Made by a program: the position numbers and the translations under genes. The notes under the pieces were generated by a model. It did not search any database and had not been told where the DNA came from. It worked only from the letters and a program-made list of their open reading frames with translations. Positions 6,890 through 14,884 of a stretch of DNA of 17,370 nucleotides are shown one piece after another. Positions within the stretch are counted from its first letter, which is position 1. The number at the start of each line of letters is the position of its first letter. Source of the stretch: Bacillota bacterium (lineage in GTDB: Bacteria; Bacillota; UBA994); the NCBI GenBank assembly GCA_018725275.1, contig QLUC01000024.1:1-17370 (forward strand), written 5' to 3'.

Positions 6890-7755
6890 TGCAACGCGAG
6901 CAGTCTCTCGCCCCACTCTGGCAACCCAAAGTCCGCCCTCGTCTTGGCCAACACCGAGCATTGAACAAACCCCTCGACAAGGGCACGCTCTTCATGCGGC
7001 TGACCATGGCCATATTTCTGGCCCTTACTGTTCTCGCCTTCGCCAGTTTCGACTACCAAGGCCTCAATATCTATAATGCTTTCCTCGGGACAATAGCCAA
7101 TTTCCGGGTGCTGATGTTGAGCCCCCAACTAACCCATTTTAGCCTGGTAGAAGCCGCTGAAGGCATGCTCATTACCTTGAGCCTGGCTCTCCTGACCACG
7201 GTCATTGGCGCTATCCTGGCGCTATTCTTTGGCTTATTGGCAGCGCAAAACCTTTCCTCGCCACTGATTTCGGGCCTCATCAAGGGGGGCGTGGCCTTTA
7301 TAAGGGCGGTGCCGACCATTCTTTGGGTGCTCATCTTCGCCATCGCCGCCGGCCTAGGCAGCGTGGCGGCGGTTACCGGCATGGCATTTCACTCGGTGGG
7401 GTACTTGGTCAAAGCCTATGCGGAGGCCTTCGAAGAAGTCGACAGCGGCGTTATCGAAGCCCTGCGGGCCACGGGTGCGAGTTGGTGGCAAATAGTCTGC
7501 CAAGCGGTGTTGCCGACGGCGCAGAGTTACCTCTTGTCTTGGACCTTTGTCCGTTTTGAGATCAACTTTGTGGGGGCGCTGGCCATGGGTGCTGCCGCCG
7601 GCGCGGGTGGCTTGGGCTTTGATTTGTTTTTGGCGAGCGCGCATTACTTCGATTTGCGCGAGGTAGGTTTCATCACCTACTTGGTTTTGGCGGTGGCTCT
7701 AGTGCTCGAAACCATCACTACCCAAATCAAAGTGCGCCTGCGGGTCCAGACGTAG
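6889..7755 (+). CDS. phnE: Phosphonate ABC transporter permease (second PhnE)
   Basis: This is the second membrane subunit of the phosphonate importer, 288 residues. About 36 mostly polar residues precede the first membrane helix (LTMAIFLALTVLAFASF). The EAA loop is EALRATGASWWQIVCQAVLP, parallel to that of the first PhnE, with which it is homologous but clearly diverged. The helices near the end (FITYLVLAVALVLETI) close a standard five- or six-helix permease. The TAATG junction with the upstream gene and the AGGAGG at 6872-6877 support the start. Paired phnE genes are known in other bacteria, where they form a two-subunit channel. Confidence 0.92.
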   Translation: MQREQSLAPLWQPKVRPRLGQHRALNKPLDKGTLFMRLTMAIFLALTVLAFASFDYQGLNIYNAFLGTIANFRVLMLSPQLTHFSLVEAAEGMLITLSLALLTTVIGAILALFFGLLAAQNLSSPLISGLIKGGVAFIRAVPTILWVLIFAIAAGLGSVAAVTGMAFHSVGYLVKAYAEAFEEVDSGVIEALRATGASWWQIVCQAVLPTAQSYLLSWTFVRFEINFVGALAMGAAAGAGGLGFDLFLASAHYFDLREVGFITYLVLAVALVLETITTQIKVRLRVQT

Positions 7756-8469
7756 ATGCGCGGGAACGAGGAGCACGTCGCCCATATTATGGAAAGAATT
7801 CTCGCTACCATAGAGGCAACGCGCCACCAGCCCGAGCTACGGCTGCCCTCCGAGCATGGCCTGGCGAAGGAGCTCGGTATGTCGCGCTCCTTGGTGCAGA
7901 AAGCCTACGCTCGCCTGGAAGATTTGGGTTATCTTTACGGCAAGCAAGGTATCGGGCACTTTACTGCTCAGAAAAAGATCGGCCTCGAAGTATCTCTTAA
8001 CTCCGGTAAAGGCTTCAGCGCCGAGATCAAAGCGCAGGGATGGCAGGTGCATAGTGAGCTGCTTTCACTCCACACCCGGGTGGCTGACCGGGCCTGGGCA
8101 CAAAGACTAGGCCTGGTTGAAACAGACCTAGTGTATGAGCTCAGGCGTTCCCGGAGAGTAGAGGGGTTGGTGGTGGCCACCCACACCTCCTACTTGTCCC
8201 AAGCAAAATTCGCCCACCTCGAAAACTTTGTGGCGACAGAATCGTTGTTTGCGGCCCTTAAAAATTATCACATTGAGGGCCTACGCTGCGGAGATTTCTT
8301 GCTGGACATTACCCTTGCTACGGAAGAAGACGCCAAGGTCTTTAACTGCCCACGTCAAGTCCCGCTGGTAAATTTAAAGGGGGTCAATTACGACATCGCC
8401 TCTTTGAGCCCGATTGAATATTACGAAGCAAAATATCGAAGCGATATGTTCAAGTTCAGATTTGGCTAA
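7756..8469 (+). CDS. phnF: GntR/HutC-family transcriptional regulator (PhnF type)
   Basis: The 237-residue product is a DNA-binding regulator with an N-terminal GntR winged helix (LRLPSEHGLAKELGMSRSLV, recognition helix near residues 42-55) and a C-terminal UTRA ligand-binding domain (LVYELRRSRRVEGLVVATHT region and the typical ending SPIEYYEAKYRSDMFKFRF). PhnF proteins repress phosphonate operons until an effector is bound. The ATG directly follows the phnE stop and has no good ribosome site, so translation is probably coupled. Its place between the transport genes and the catalytic genes implies that it controls its own transcript. The likely site of action is 4054-4284, but I see no proven operator. 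Confidence 0.88.
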   Translation: MRGNEEHVAHIMERILATIEATRHQPELRLPSEHGLAKELGMSRSLVQKAYARLEDLGYLYGKQGIGHFTAQKKIGLEVSLNSGKGFSAEIKAQGWQVHSELLSLHTRVADRAWAQRLGLVETDLVYELRRSRRVEGLVVATHTSYLSQAKFAHLENFVATESLFAALKNYHIEGLRCGDFLLDITLATEEDAKVFNCPRQVPLVNLKGVNYDIASLSPIEYYEAKYRSDMFKFRFG

Positions 8470-8476
8470 GGAAAGC

Positions 8477-8482
8477 GAGGGG
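8477..8482 (+). promoter_or_regulatory. Ribosome binding site that fixes the phnG start
   Basis: GAGGGG lies 6 nt before the GTG at 8489 and just after the phnF stop. It favours GTG 8489 over an in-frame TTG at 8414 located inside phnF. Confidence 0.6.
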
Positions 8483-8488
8483 AATGCT

Positions 8489-8923
8489 GTGCAGCGCCTC
8501 AGACGAACCAAGATTCTAATCGAAAGCGGCCTGGCCGTTTGCCAAAAGTTATCACAGCAGATCCTGCAAAAATATGAGGTCACGGTCATTGTGCCTCCCC
8601 ACAATGGACTGGTGATGGTCAAGGTGCGCGACCAGGCCGAAGGCAAGTTATTTTATCTGGGCGAAGTGCTCGTAACCGAGTGTCGCGTGCAAATAGGGAC
8701 CACGCTTGGCATTGGACTGGTGCAGGACCATCAGCCAAAAGTTGCTTATCATCTAGCGGTGATTGATGCGGCCTACCAAGCGGAGCTACCTGAGGTAGAG
8801 GAGTGGGAGGGGCAACTGGCTGCGGCAGAAGATGACCTGGCAAGAATACAGGCTGGCGAGGCTCTCACTCTCGAGCGCACCAAGGTGCATTTCTCAATGA
8901 TGAACATCGAAGGAGCACACTGA
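8489..8923 (+). CDS. phnG: C-P lyase core subunit PhnG
   Basis: PhnG is a small subunit of the cytoplasmic C-P lyase core (PhnG2H2I2J2), needed with PhnI and PhnH for the first step, in which phosphonate replaces adenine on ATP. With the GTG start at 8489 the product is 144 residues, close to the about 150 of the E. coli protein. Family features are the YEVTVIVPPHNGLVMVKVRD stretch, the EVLVTECRV segment, and the ending KVHFSMMNIEG, which resembles the VDFFTMVRG ending of the E. coli protein. It starts 20 nt after phnF and ends one base before phnH. Confidence 0.88.
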   Translation: MQRLRRTKILIESGLAVCQKLSQQILQKYEVTVIVPPHNGLVMVKVRDQAEGKLFYLGEVLVTECRVQIGTTLGIGLVQDHQPKVAYHLAVIDAAYQAELPEVEEWEGQLAAAEDDLARIQAGEALTLERTKVHFSMMNIEGAH

Positions 8924-8924
8924 G

Positions 8925-9515
8925 ATGAAAGTTGATTATGTGCACGACGTCCAGACAGCCTACCGCAAGTTGCTAGATTGTCTCGCTAAACCCGGCACGA
9001 TCCACTCGCTCAGGCCCGAGAGCGCAGCGCTTGACTTGCCCGTAGCGTGCTACAAGTCGACGATGATGCTGATGCTCATGTTTTTAGACCCGGAGGTTTC
9101 ATTTCACATCATCGGTCGCCGCCAAGGGGACGCCGAGCGGTACGTCACCCAGCTCAGCGGTGCGCGGGTGTCCCCGCTCGGGGAGGCCGATTTTGTCTTC
9201 GTCCTGAAAGACAGAGACCAAGGCGCCTTAATAGAGGCCATCCAGGCCAGCAAGCTGGGAGATCTTGTCGCTCCACATCTTTCGGCCACTGTTATCGTCG
9301 AGGTGGAGAAAAATACTGCCCATGACGAGCTCTTGTTGAGCGGTCCTGGCATACAATGGGTTTCTCCCACCAGCATAATCACTGATGCCGAATTTGTTGA
9401 TTCGCGGGCGGCAAAAAATGTGGAGTACCCCCTCGGCATCGAAATGCTCTTTGTGGACGAGGACCATAGACTGTTCGCCATCCCGCGCACGACGACAATA
9501 TCGAAGGTGAGGTGA
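8925..9515 (+). CDS. phnH: C-P lyase core subunit PhnH
   Basis: PhnH is a structural partner in the C-P lyase core; it has the fold of PLP-dependent transferases but the E. coli protein has lost cofactor binding. The 196-residue product matches the usual length. Recognisable parts are the start VQTAYRKLLDCLAKPGTI, the central block around SGPGIQWVSP, and the near-terminal YPLGIEMLFVDEDHRLFAIP, which corresponds to FPLGIDLILTCGERLLAIP in E. coli. AAGGAG is 9 nt upstream of the ATG. The 3' end overlaps phnI by 4 nt (GTGA). Confidence 0.92.
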   Translation: MKVDYVHDVQTAYRKLLDCLAKPGTIHSLRPESAALDLPVACYKSTMMLMLMFLDPEVSFHIIGRRQGDAERYVTQLSGARVSPLGEADFVFVLKDRDQGALIEAIQASKLGDLVAPHLSATVIVEVEKNTAHDELLLSGPGIQWVSPTSIITDAEFVDSRAAKNVEYPLGIEMLFVDEDHRLFAIPRTTTISKVR

Positions 9516-10630
9516 GGCTCTTGGCCTACGTTGCAGTCAAGGGCGGGGAAGCAGCCATTGCCGAATCAATAAAACGATTGCGTTATGAGCGATTGCGAGA
9601 GCGCCGGACGATTGCCGTCAAGGCTATCAGGAGCGGTCTGCGCGCCTTGGTGGATAGAGTTATGTCCGAGGCCAGTCTGTACGCGAAGGAATTGGCGGCC
9701 TTGGCCATCAAGCAGGCGGAGGGCAACCCAGAGGAAGCCACCTTCCTCCTCCGGGCCTACCGCTCCACCTTGCCGCGCAAGTACTATTCACGCCTTACTT
9801 CGATGGGCTCCATGTTCGTAGAGCGCAGAATATCAGCTGCCTTTAAAGACATCGCCGGCGGGCAGCTACTAGGGGCATCGGCCGACTATACGCATCGCCT
9901 GCTTGACTTTAACCTAGAAAAGGAAACGTCAGCCAATGTGCGCGCGTGGCTGGCCGCCTTTCAAAGGGAGCAGGAAGCCGAAAAGCCTAGTGTCATGCCC
10001 CGGGTAGAACTGCCCCGCGTCACGGACATACTGCGGAGTGAAGGGTTACTGCGGCATATGCAGCAAGACGATACCGCTCCGCGCGACATCACCCGCCAGA
10101 GCATGACCTTTCCGGCGGAGCGCAGCGAACGGTTGCAGACCTTGACCCGCGGCGAAAGCGGTGCGGTGGTGGCCCTTGGCTACGCTGCAATACGTGGCTA
10201 CGGCCTGGCGGCTCATCCGACTGTCGCCGCGTTGGTGGTTGGTAGAGTAGCCATAACGATAGATTACCCACTAGGGGCGTGTGACAGCGACGACGAGGCC
10301 CTGTACCTCGGTCAAGTGCGCGTGACCGAAGTAGATGCCATCATCCCCGCCGCCAAGAAAGGGCCGGGCGGTAAGCAAGAAATAGAAATTCGCCTCGGGT
10401 ACGGCCTGTGCTTCGGCCAGAACGAGAGTAAGGCCATTGCCATGAGTGTCCTAGACTATTGTCTCGAACACCCTATCCCTGACTCTCCCGTTCACGACGA
10501 GGAATTTGTCCTAACCCACATTGATTCCGTTGAGGCCAGCGGTTTTATTTCGCACTTGAAATTGCCACATTATGTAACCTTCCAATCTGAACTGGACGCG
10601 GCGCGTCGGATCAATCGGGGTGAACGATGA
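9512..10630 (+). CDS. phnI: C-P lyase core subunit PhnI
   Basis: PhnI is the nucleosidase-like subunit that, with PhnG, PhnH and PhnL, forms alpha-D-ribose 1-phosphonate 5-triphosphate from ATP and phosphonate. The 372-residue product is slightly longer than the 354 of E. coli. The beginning YVAVKGGEAAIAESIKRL matches the family start, which supports the GTG at 9512. Other family blocks are AIRGYGLAAHPTVAALVVG, a segment with a lysine/glycine-rich GPGGKQEIEIRLGYG, and PHYVTFQSELDAARR near the end. It shares GTGA with phnH upstream and ATGA with phnJ downstream, so these subunits are likely made together in balanced amounts. Confidence 0.93.
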   Translation: MRLLAYVAVKGGEAAIAESIKRLRYERLRERRTIAVKAIRSGLRALVDRVMSEASLYAKELAALAIKQAEGNPEEATFLLRAYRSTLPRKYYSRLTSMGSMFVERRISAAFKDIAGGQLLGASADYTHRLLDFNLEKETSANVRAWLAAFQREQEAEKPSVMPRVELPRVTDILRSEGLLRHMQQDDTAPRDITRQSMTFPAERSERLQTLTRGESGAVVALGYAAIRGYGLAAHPTVAALVVGRVAITIDYPLGACDSDDEALYLGQVRVTEVDAIIPAAKKGPGGKQEIEIRLGYGLCFGQNESKAIAMSVLDYCLEHPIPDSPVHDEEFVLTHIDSVEASGFISHLKLPHYVTFQSELDAARRINRGER

Positions 10631-11493
10631 ATAAGTATAATTTCGCCTTCTTTGATGAACAGTCCAAACGTGAAATCAGACGGGCTCTGCTCAAGGCCGT
10701 CGCCATTCCTGGGTACCAGGTCCCGTTTGCCTCGCGCGAGATGCCTATTGCGCGCGGCTGGGGTACAGGTGGTTTGCAGGTGATGTTGGCCATAGTGGGT
10801 AAAAAGGACGTCATCAAGGTTATTGATCAAGGGTCAGACGACTCCGTCAATGCAGTAAGCATCAGGAAATTTATTAAGCAGATGACAGGCGTGCTCGAGA
10901 CTGCCGAAACAAGCGAGGCCAGCATCGTGCAGAGTAGGCACCGTGTGCCGGAGGTGCCCCTTACGGGAGAGCAGATTCTCATTCTCCAAGTGCCGATACC
11001 CGAGCCCTTGCGAGAAACGGAGCAAAGCGAACTAAGGGCCAAAAGATTGCATGCTGAAAAGGAATACAGCGGTGTCTGGCTATCGCTGTTTGAGCAGATT
11101 ATGAAGTATGGGTGTACTGCGACCGGAGCTGACCACCCGACGATGGTGCATGAGCGCTATGTGATGTCCCCAAGCCCCATCCCGCGCTATGATAACAGGA
11201 AGCTAAATGATTGTGCGGCTCTAATCTTGTTTGGCGCGGGCCGCGAAAAAAAGATTTATGCTCTGCCGCCCTACACCAAGGTAGAGTCACTAGCCTTTGT
11301 CGATCGCCCATTCGTCAGCGAGAGCATGCACGGTAAGATTTGTCGTCTCTGTGGCGCCGAGGGCGTTTTTCTCGACGAGTCCGTTCAAGCGGCAGGAGCG
11401 GGACCATTTTATGAGTGCAATGATACCGGCTACTGCCGGCAAAGGCAAAGCAGTAAGTCGCGCCTAGATAGGGGGGAGAAAAGTGGAGACTAA
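10627..11493 (+). CDS. phnJ: C-P lyase catalytic subunit PhnJ (radical SAM)
   Basis: PhnJ cuts the carbon-phosphorus bond of ribose 1-phosphonate 5-phosphate, giving the alkane and 5-phosphoribosyl 1,2-cyclic phosphate. All four expected cysteines are present at 239, 242, 264 and 270 (CX2CX21CX5C): three bind the 4Fe-4S cluster and the last would form the catalytic thiyl radical. The glycine proposed as the radical intermediate is Gly29 in AVAIPGYQVPF. Further conserved parts are ARGWGTGGLQ, VIDQGSDDSVNAVSIR, QVPIPEPLR, PSPIPRYDN and LFGAGREKKIYALPP. Length (288) is close to E. coli (281). It overlaps phnI by 4 nt and phnK by 11 nt. Nothing suggests inactivation. Confidence 0.96.
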   Translation: MNKYNFAFFDEQSKREIRRALLKAVAIPGYQVPFASREMPIARGWGTGGLQVMLAIVGKKDVIKVIDQGSDDSVNAVSIRKFIKQMTGVLETAETSEASIVQSRHRVPEVPLTGEQILILQVPIPEPLRETEQSELRAKRLHAEKEYSGVWLSLFEQIMKYGCTATGADHPTMVHERYVMSPSPIPRYDNRKLNDCAALILFGAGREKKIYALPPYTKVESLAFVDRPFVSESMHGKICRLCGAEGVFLDESVQAAGAGPFYECNDTGYCRQRQSSKSRLDRGEKSGD

Positions 11494-12328
11494 CGAAGGA
11501 GCTGTACTTTCTCTCCAGAATTTTCGCAAACAGTTTGGCAGCGGTTGCGAAAAATGTGCTGACCTTGACGAGAGGCACTTGCAGCGGAATTACTGCCCCA
11601 ACTGTCGCACGACCTACGCCTGTGCGGATCTCTCTTTGGACCTTTACGGCGGCGAAATTCTTGGTGTGGTCGGAGAGTCCGGCTCAGGCAAATCAACCTT
11701 GCTTCGTTGCCTGTACTTCGATGAGGAGGCCAGCAGCGGAGAGGCCTTTCTTCAGGGTTACAAAAGTGGGCAAGTTAATATCTTTACTGAAACCGGCCAA
11801 CAGAAGCGATATATTCGCAACTACCACCTCGGCATGGTCTACCAAAACCCCTACATGGGCCTACGCATGAGCTTTTCTTCCATCGGCAATATCGCCGAAA
11901 AACTCATTGCCGCAGGCGGGCGCTCTGTTGACGCGATGACAGGTAGGGCCGCCTCACTGCTACACAAAGTCGACATCCCCCCGTATCGCTTCCTGGAGAC
12001 GCCCGCCACTTTCTCAGGGGGCATGCAGCAGCGGGTCCAAATAGCCAAGGCGCTTTCGAATAACCCGCCCATTCTCCTGCTAGATGAAATTACTACCGGG
12101 CTAGACCTTTCCGTTCAGGCGAAAGTCCTCGATCTCATCAAGGGGATACAGCGGGAGCTCAGGATTAGTATGCTGGTGGTCTCGCATGATCTGGCAGTGA
12201 TCCGCATGCTGGCCGAGCGGACCATAGTGATGCTCGATGGAAAAATTGTCGAGCAGGGGTTGACGGACCAAGTGCTAGAGGATCCGCAACACCCTTACAC
12301 CCAGAAACTGGTGCAATCGCTGCTATAG
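11483..12328 (+). CDS. phnK: C-P lyase ABC-type ATPase PhnK with Cys-rich N-terminal insert
   Basis: PhnK is an ABC ATPase that binds the C-P lyase core rather than a membrane channel and is thought to drive opening or turnover of the complex. Walker A is GESGSGKST at about 64-72, the signature is FSGGMQQRVQIAKAL, Walker B is ILLLDE, and the C-terminus reads DPQHPYTQKLVQSLL as in the family. Between the first strand and the usual CADLSLDLYGGE segment there is an insert with Cys22, Cys25, Cys38 and Cys41 (CEKC...CPNC), a plausible zinc or iron site that the E. coli protein lacks; this explains the 281 residues against about 252. GTG at 11483 follows GGGGGGAG (11471-11478) closely. Confidence 0.93.
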   Translation: METNEGAVLSLQNFRKQFGSGCEKCADLDERHLQRNYCPNCRTTYACADLSLDLYGGEILGVVGESGSGKSTLLRCLYFDEEASSGEAFLQGYKSGQVNIFTETGQQKRYIRNYHLGMVYQNPYMGLRMSFSSIGNIAEKLIAAGGRSVDAMTGRAASLLHKVDIPPYRFLETPATFSGGMQQRVQIAKALSNNPPILLLDEITTGLDLSVQAKVLDLIKGIQRELRISMLVVSHDLAVIRMLAERTIVMLDGKIVEQGLTDQVLEDPQHPYTQKLVQSLL

Positions 12329-12345
12329 CAGAGGGAGGAAATATT

Positions 12346-13536
12346 GTGTACCTGATTAAAAATGGCATTCTAGTCCTTGAAGAACGCCTGCAAAATGCCT
12401 GTGACCTCCTCATCTCGGGCGACCGCATTGAGCGAATTGCCAAAGAGGGCGAAATCAACCCAGACGGCTACAGAGTGATCGACGCTGCAGGCAGTTTCAT
12501 TGCCCCCGGCTTTATAGACATTCATTCCGACTATATCGAGCATATGGCCTCTCCCCGCCCCAGTAGCGTGCTCGACCTCAAGATGGCCCTGCGCGAGGCA
12601 GAAAAGCAGCTCATCAACCAAGGCATTACCACCATGTACCACTCGCTTTCCCTTTATAAGGAATCCATTTTTACCCCCAAAAAAATCAGAACGTCAGAAA
12701 GCGTCAAAAAACTAGTTGACCTAATAGAGGAACTAAATCATAGTGTTAACCTCATCAACCATCGCTTTCACGCGCGTTACGAAATCGATAATGTCGACGA
12801 AGTCCCCTACTTAATCGCTCACCTCAGGGACAAGAGGATTCACCTGCTCTCTTTCATGGACCACACCCCCGGTCAAGGGCAGTATCGGGATTTAGAGACC
12901 TATAAGGCTACGGTGAATGGCTACTGCCAGCTTACGGAGTGTGAATTAGCGAAGCACATTGCTGAGGCCAAGAATAAGGAAAAGCTTGACTTAGCCACAA
13001 TCATGCACATCAGTAAGATCGCCCAAGAAAACGGCGTCACCCTAGCCTCCCACGATGATGATTCGCTGGCTAAACTAAATTTAGTAAAAAGTTTGGGCAC
13101 CACCATCTCCGAGTTCCCCGTCACTATGAACATTGCTCGAGGCGCGAAAGAGCGGGGCATGTTCACCGTGGCCGGCGCCCCTAATGTGCTGCTGGGCGGG
13201 TCGCACTCCGGCAATCTCTCGGCCAAAGAGGCCATCAAGGCAGGATGTATCGATATCCTCTGTAGCGACTACTACCCGGCGTCCCTGTTGCACGCCGTCT
13301 TTTTGCTGGAGCAGGAACTGGGCTACGGTTTAGCCGAAATATTTAAGCTCATCACCATCAATCCAGCCAAGGCGCTTGGCCTTAGCAAAGACTACGGCTC
13401 CCTAGCCGAGGGGAAGAAGGCCGATCTAGTAATCATTGCTCAAGGAGAGGATTGCCTGCCGATGATTACCTCGGTCTGGGTCGATGGGCAGCTAGTTTCG
13501 CAGCTCCACTATTCCCGCCGGCGGGTGGCGGTATGA
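12346..13536 (+). CDS. phnM: Alpha-D-ribose 1-methylphosphonate 5-triphosphate diphosphatase PhnM
   Basis: PhnM, an amidohydrolase-fold metal enzyme, removes pyrophosphate from ribose 1-phosphonate 5-triphosphate to make the PhnJ substrate. The 396-residue product has the metal motif GFIDIHSDYIEHMASPRP (His60, Asp62 and nearby Glu65), a central LASHDDDS, GGSHSGNLSA, and CSDYYPASLLHAVF. Near the C-terminus TINPAKALGLSKDYGSLAEG is the usual amidohydrolase ending with a KKADLV segment. The GTG at 12346 is preceded by GGGAGGAAA. It lies 17 nt after phnK and overlaps the next gene as ATGA. Confidence 0.95.
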   Translation: MYLIKNGILVLEERLQNACDLLISGDRIERIAKEGEINPDGYRVIDAAGSFIAPGFIDIHSDYIEHMASPRPSSVLDLKMALREAEKQLINQGITTMYHSLSLYKESIFTPKKIRTSESVKKLVDLIEELNHSVNLINHRFHARYEIDNVDEVPYLIAHLRDKRIHLLSFMDHTPGQGQYRDLETYKATVNGYCQLTECELAKHIAEAKNKEKLDLATIMHISKIAQENGVTLASHDDDSLAKLNLVKSLGTTISEFPVTMNIARGAKERGMFTVAGAPNVLLGGSHSGNLSAKEAIKAGCIDILCSDYYPASLLHAVFLLEQELGYGLAEIFKLITINPAKALGLSKDYGSLAEGKKADLVIIAQGEDCLPMITSVWVDGQLVSQLHYSRRRVAV

Positions 13537-14159
13537 TCGGGCAGAAGCAATTGTCGGCTCAGCCAACCATACACAACGATTGCACGCTCCACAACGTCAC
13601 TCTTGGTACTTGGACGGAAGTAGGTCCTTATAATGTTTGGGACAATGTTGTTTTCGGCGATTTTTCGTATACTTCCGGGTTCAATCAGCTGCAAAACGCA
13701 GTGGTTGGCAAGTTTGTCAACATCGCCGCGATGGTGAGGATTGGCGCGGTGCAACACCCTCTCGATAGACCTACCCTGCACCATTTTACTTATCGACGCC
13801 AACTCTATGGCCTGGCCGACGAGGACGATGCAGAGTTTTTCGCCTGGCGGCAGGCTCAAAAGGTAGAGATAGGGCATGATGTCTGGCTGGGTCACAATGC
13901 TATCGTCCTTCCCGGGGTTACCGTTGGGCATGGCGCAGTGGTGGGTAGCGGTGCGGTGGTCACGCGCGACGTAGCACCGTACGCAATTGTCGGGGGGGTG
14001 CCAGCCCTCTTCATCCGGGAGAGACTCCCTGCGGCGATAGCCCAAAAAATGCAGGAAATTAAGTGGTGGGACTGGGAGTATGAGCTAATTAAAGAGCGTT
14101 TCCAAGACTTCTTGCTCACCCCGGAAGAGTTTGTCACCAAGCATGGGACGGTGAGGTAA
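13533..14159 (+). CDS. Phosphonate-operon hexapeptide-repeat acyltransferase
   Basis: The 208-residue product has imperfect hexapeptide repeats of a left-handed beta helix, for example IHNDCTLHNVTLGTWTEVGP near the start and VEIGHDVWLGHNAIVLPGVT at 111-130, then VGHGAVVGSGAVVTRDVAPY. It resembles xenobiotic acetyltransferases, and His75 in AVQHP is a candidate catalytic base. A family of such proteins is known in C-P lyase operons, where it may play the part of the unrelated PhnO N-acetyltransferase by acetylating aminophosphonates; that role is inference. The ATG at 13533 lies in the phnM stop (ATGA); a longer in-frame start inside phnM is unlikely. The C-terminal 40 residues (IKWWDWEYELIKERFQDF) are helical and typical of the xenobiotic-acetyltransferase group. 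Confidence 0.85.
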   Translation: MIGQKQLSAQPTIHNDCTLHNVTLGTWTEVGPYNVWDNVVFGDFSYTSGFNQLQNAVVGKFVNIAAMVRIGAVQHPLDRPTLHHFTYRRQLYGLADEDDAEFFAWRQAQKVEIGHDVWLGHNAIVLPGVTVGHGAVVGSGAVVTRDVAPYAIVGGVPALFIRERLPAAIAQKMQEIKWWDWEYELIKERFQDFLLTPEEFVTKHGTVR

Positions 14160-14163
14160 AATC

Positions 14164-14874
14164 ATGGGCGAGGTCTTAAAAGTGAGCGGGCTTAACAAAC
14201 ACTTTGCCCTTTTTCCAGGGCCGAAGGTGCTGGTTGGTTGCCAAGACGTCCACCTAGTGCTCGGGCGAGGCGAATTCGTCGGTATTACCGGGCGTAGCGG
14301 CTCCGGCAAATCAACCATCCTCAAGTGTATCTACCGCACCTACTTACCCCAAAGCGGGCACATCTGGTACGACTCGGCCCGCTTCGGCTCACTGGATTTA
14401 GCAAAAGCCAGTGAGCGTAGGATCGCACACTTGAGGCGGCAGGAAATTGGGTATGTGTCACAGTTCCTTAGCGTCTTGCCGCGCATCACCGCCCGCGAGA
14501 TTGTCGAAAGCGCGATGCTCGACGACGGCCTCGACCTTCCACAGGTGCGCCAGGCGACAGAGAAGTTGCTCGCCCATTTTGAGTTAGATTGTAGTTTGTG
14601 GGATGTTTTCCCGCAGACCTTCTCGGGCGGCGAAAAGCTCCGGTTGAACATCGCCCGGGCCATGGCCAAGAAACCGCGCCTATTGCTGCTTGATGAGCCC
14701 ACCGCCTCGCTCGACCATGAATCAAAAGCCCGCGTTAAAGAGCTGCTAGTGAAGCTCAAAACTGAAGGCACCTCTCTGCTCGGCATTTTTCACGACCTTG
14801 AGTTTATGGACGGCGTTTGCGACAGAGTCCTCGCGATGAGTGCAGGCCGGCTAACGGCCCAAAATTTGAGATAA
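14164..14874 (+). CDS. phnL: C-P lyase ABC-type ATPase PhnL
   Basis: PhnL is the second ABC-like ATPase of the pathway and is needed, with PhnG, PhnH and PhnI, for forming the phosphonate-ribose triphosphate; in E. coli it binds the core through PhnK. The 236-residue product has Walker A GRSGSGKST at about 43-51, signature FSGGEKLRLNIARAM, Walker B LLLLDEPTASLD, and a final switch histidine in GIFHDLEFMDGVCDRV. The length is normal. GGTGAGG overlaps the end of the upstream gene and supports ATG 14164. In E. coli phnL directly follows phnK; here phnM and the acyltransferase gene are placed between them. Confidence 0.92.
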   Translation: MGEVLKVSGLNKHFALFPGPKVLVGCQDVHLVLGRGEFVGITGRSGSGKSTILKCIYRTYLPQSGHIWYDSARFGSLDLAKASERRIAHLRRQEIGYVSQFLSVLPRITAREIVESAMLDDGLDLPQVRQATEKLLAHFELDCSLWDVFPQTFSGGEKLRLNIARAMAKKPRLLLLDEPTASLDHESKARVKELLVKLKTEGTSLLGIFHDLEFMDGVCDRVLAMSAGRLTAQNLR

Positions 14875-14884
14875 GAGGTGGCAG

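Noticed and set aside
8414..8488. TTG start at 8414 for phnG
   Set aside because: It would overlap phnF by 56 nt; GTG 8489 has GAGGGG 6 nt upstream and gives the usual PhnG length.
13452..13532. Longer N-terminus of the hexapeptide acyltransferase inside phnM
   Set aside because: ATG 13533 forms a normal ATGA overlap, and the extra residues are only a shadow of phnM.
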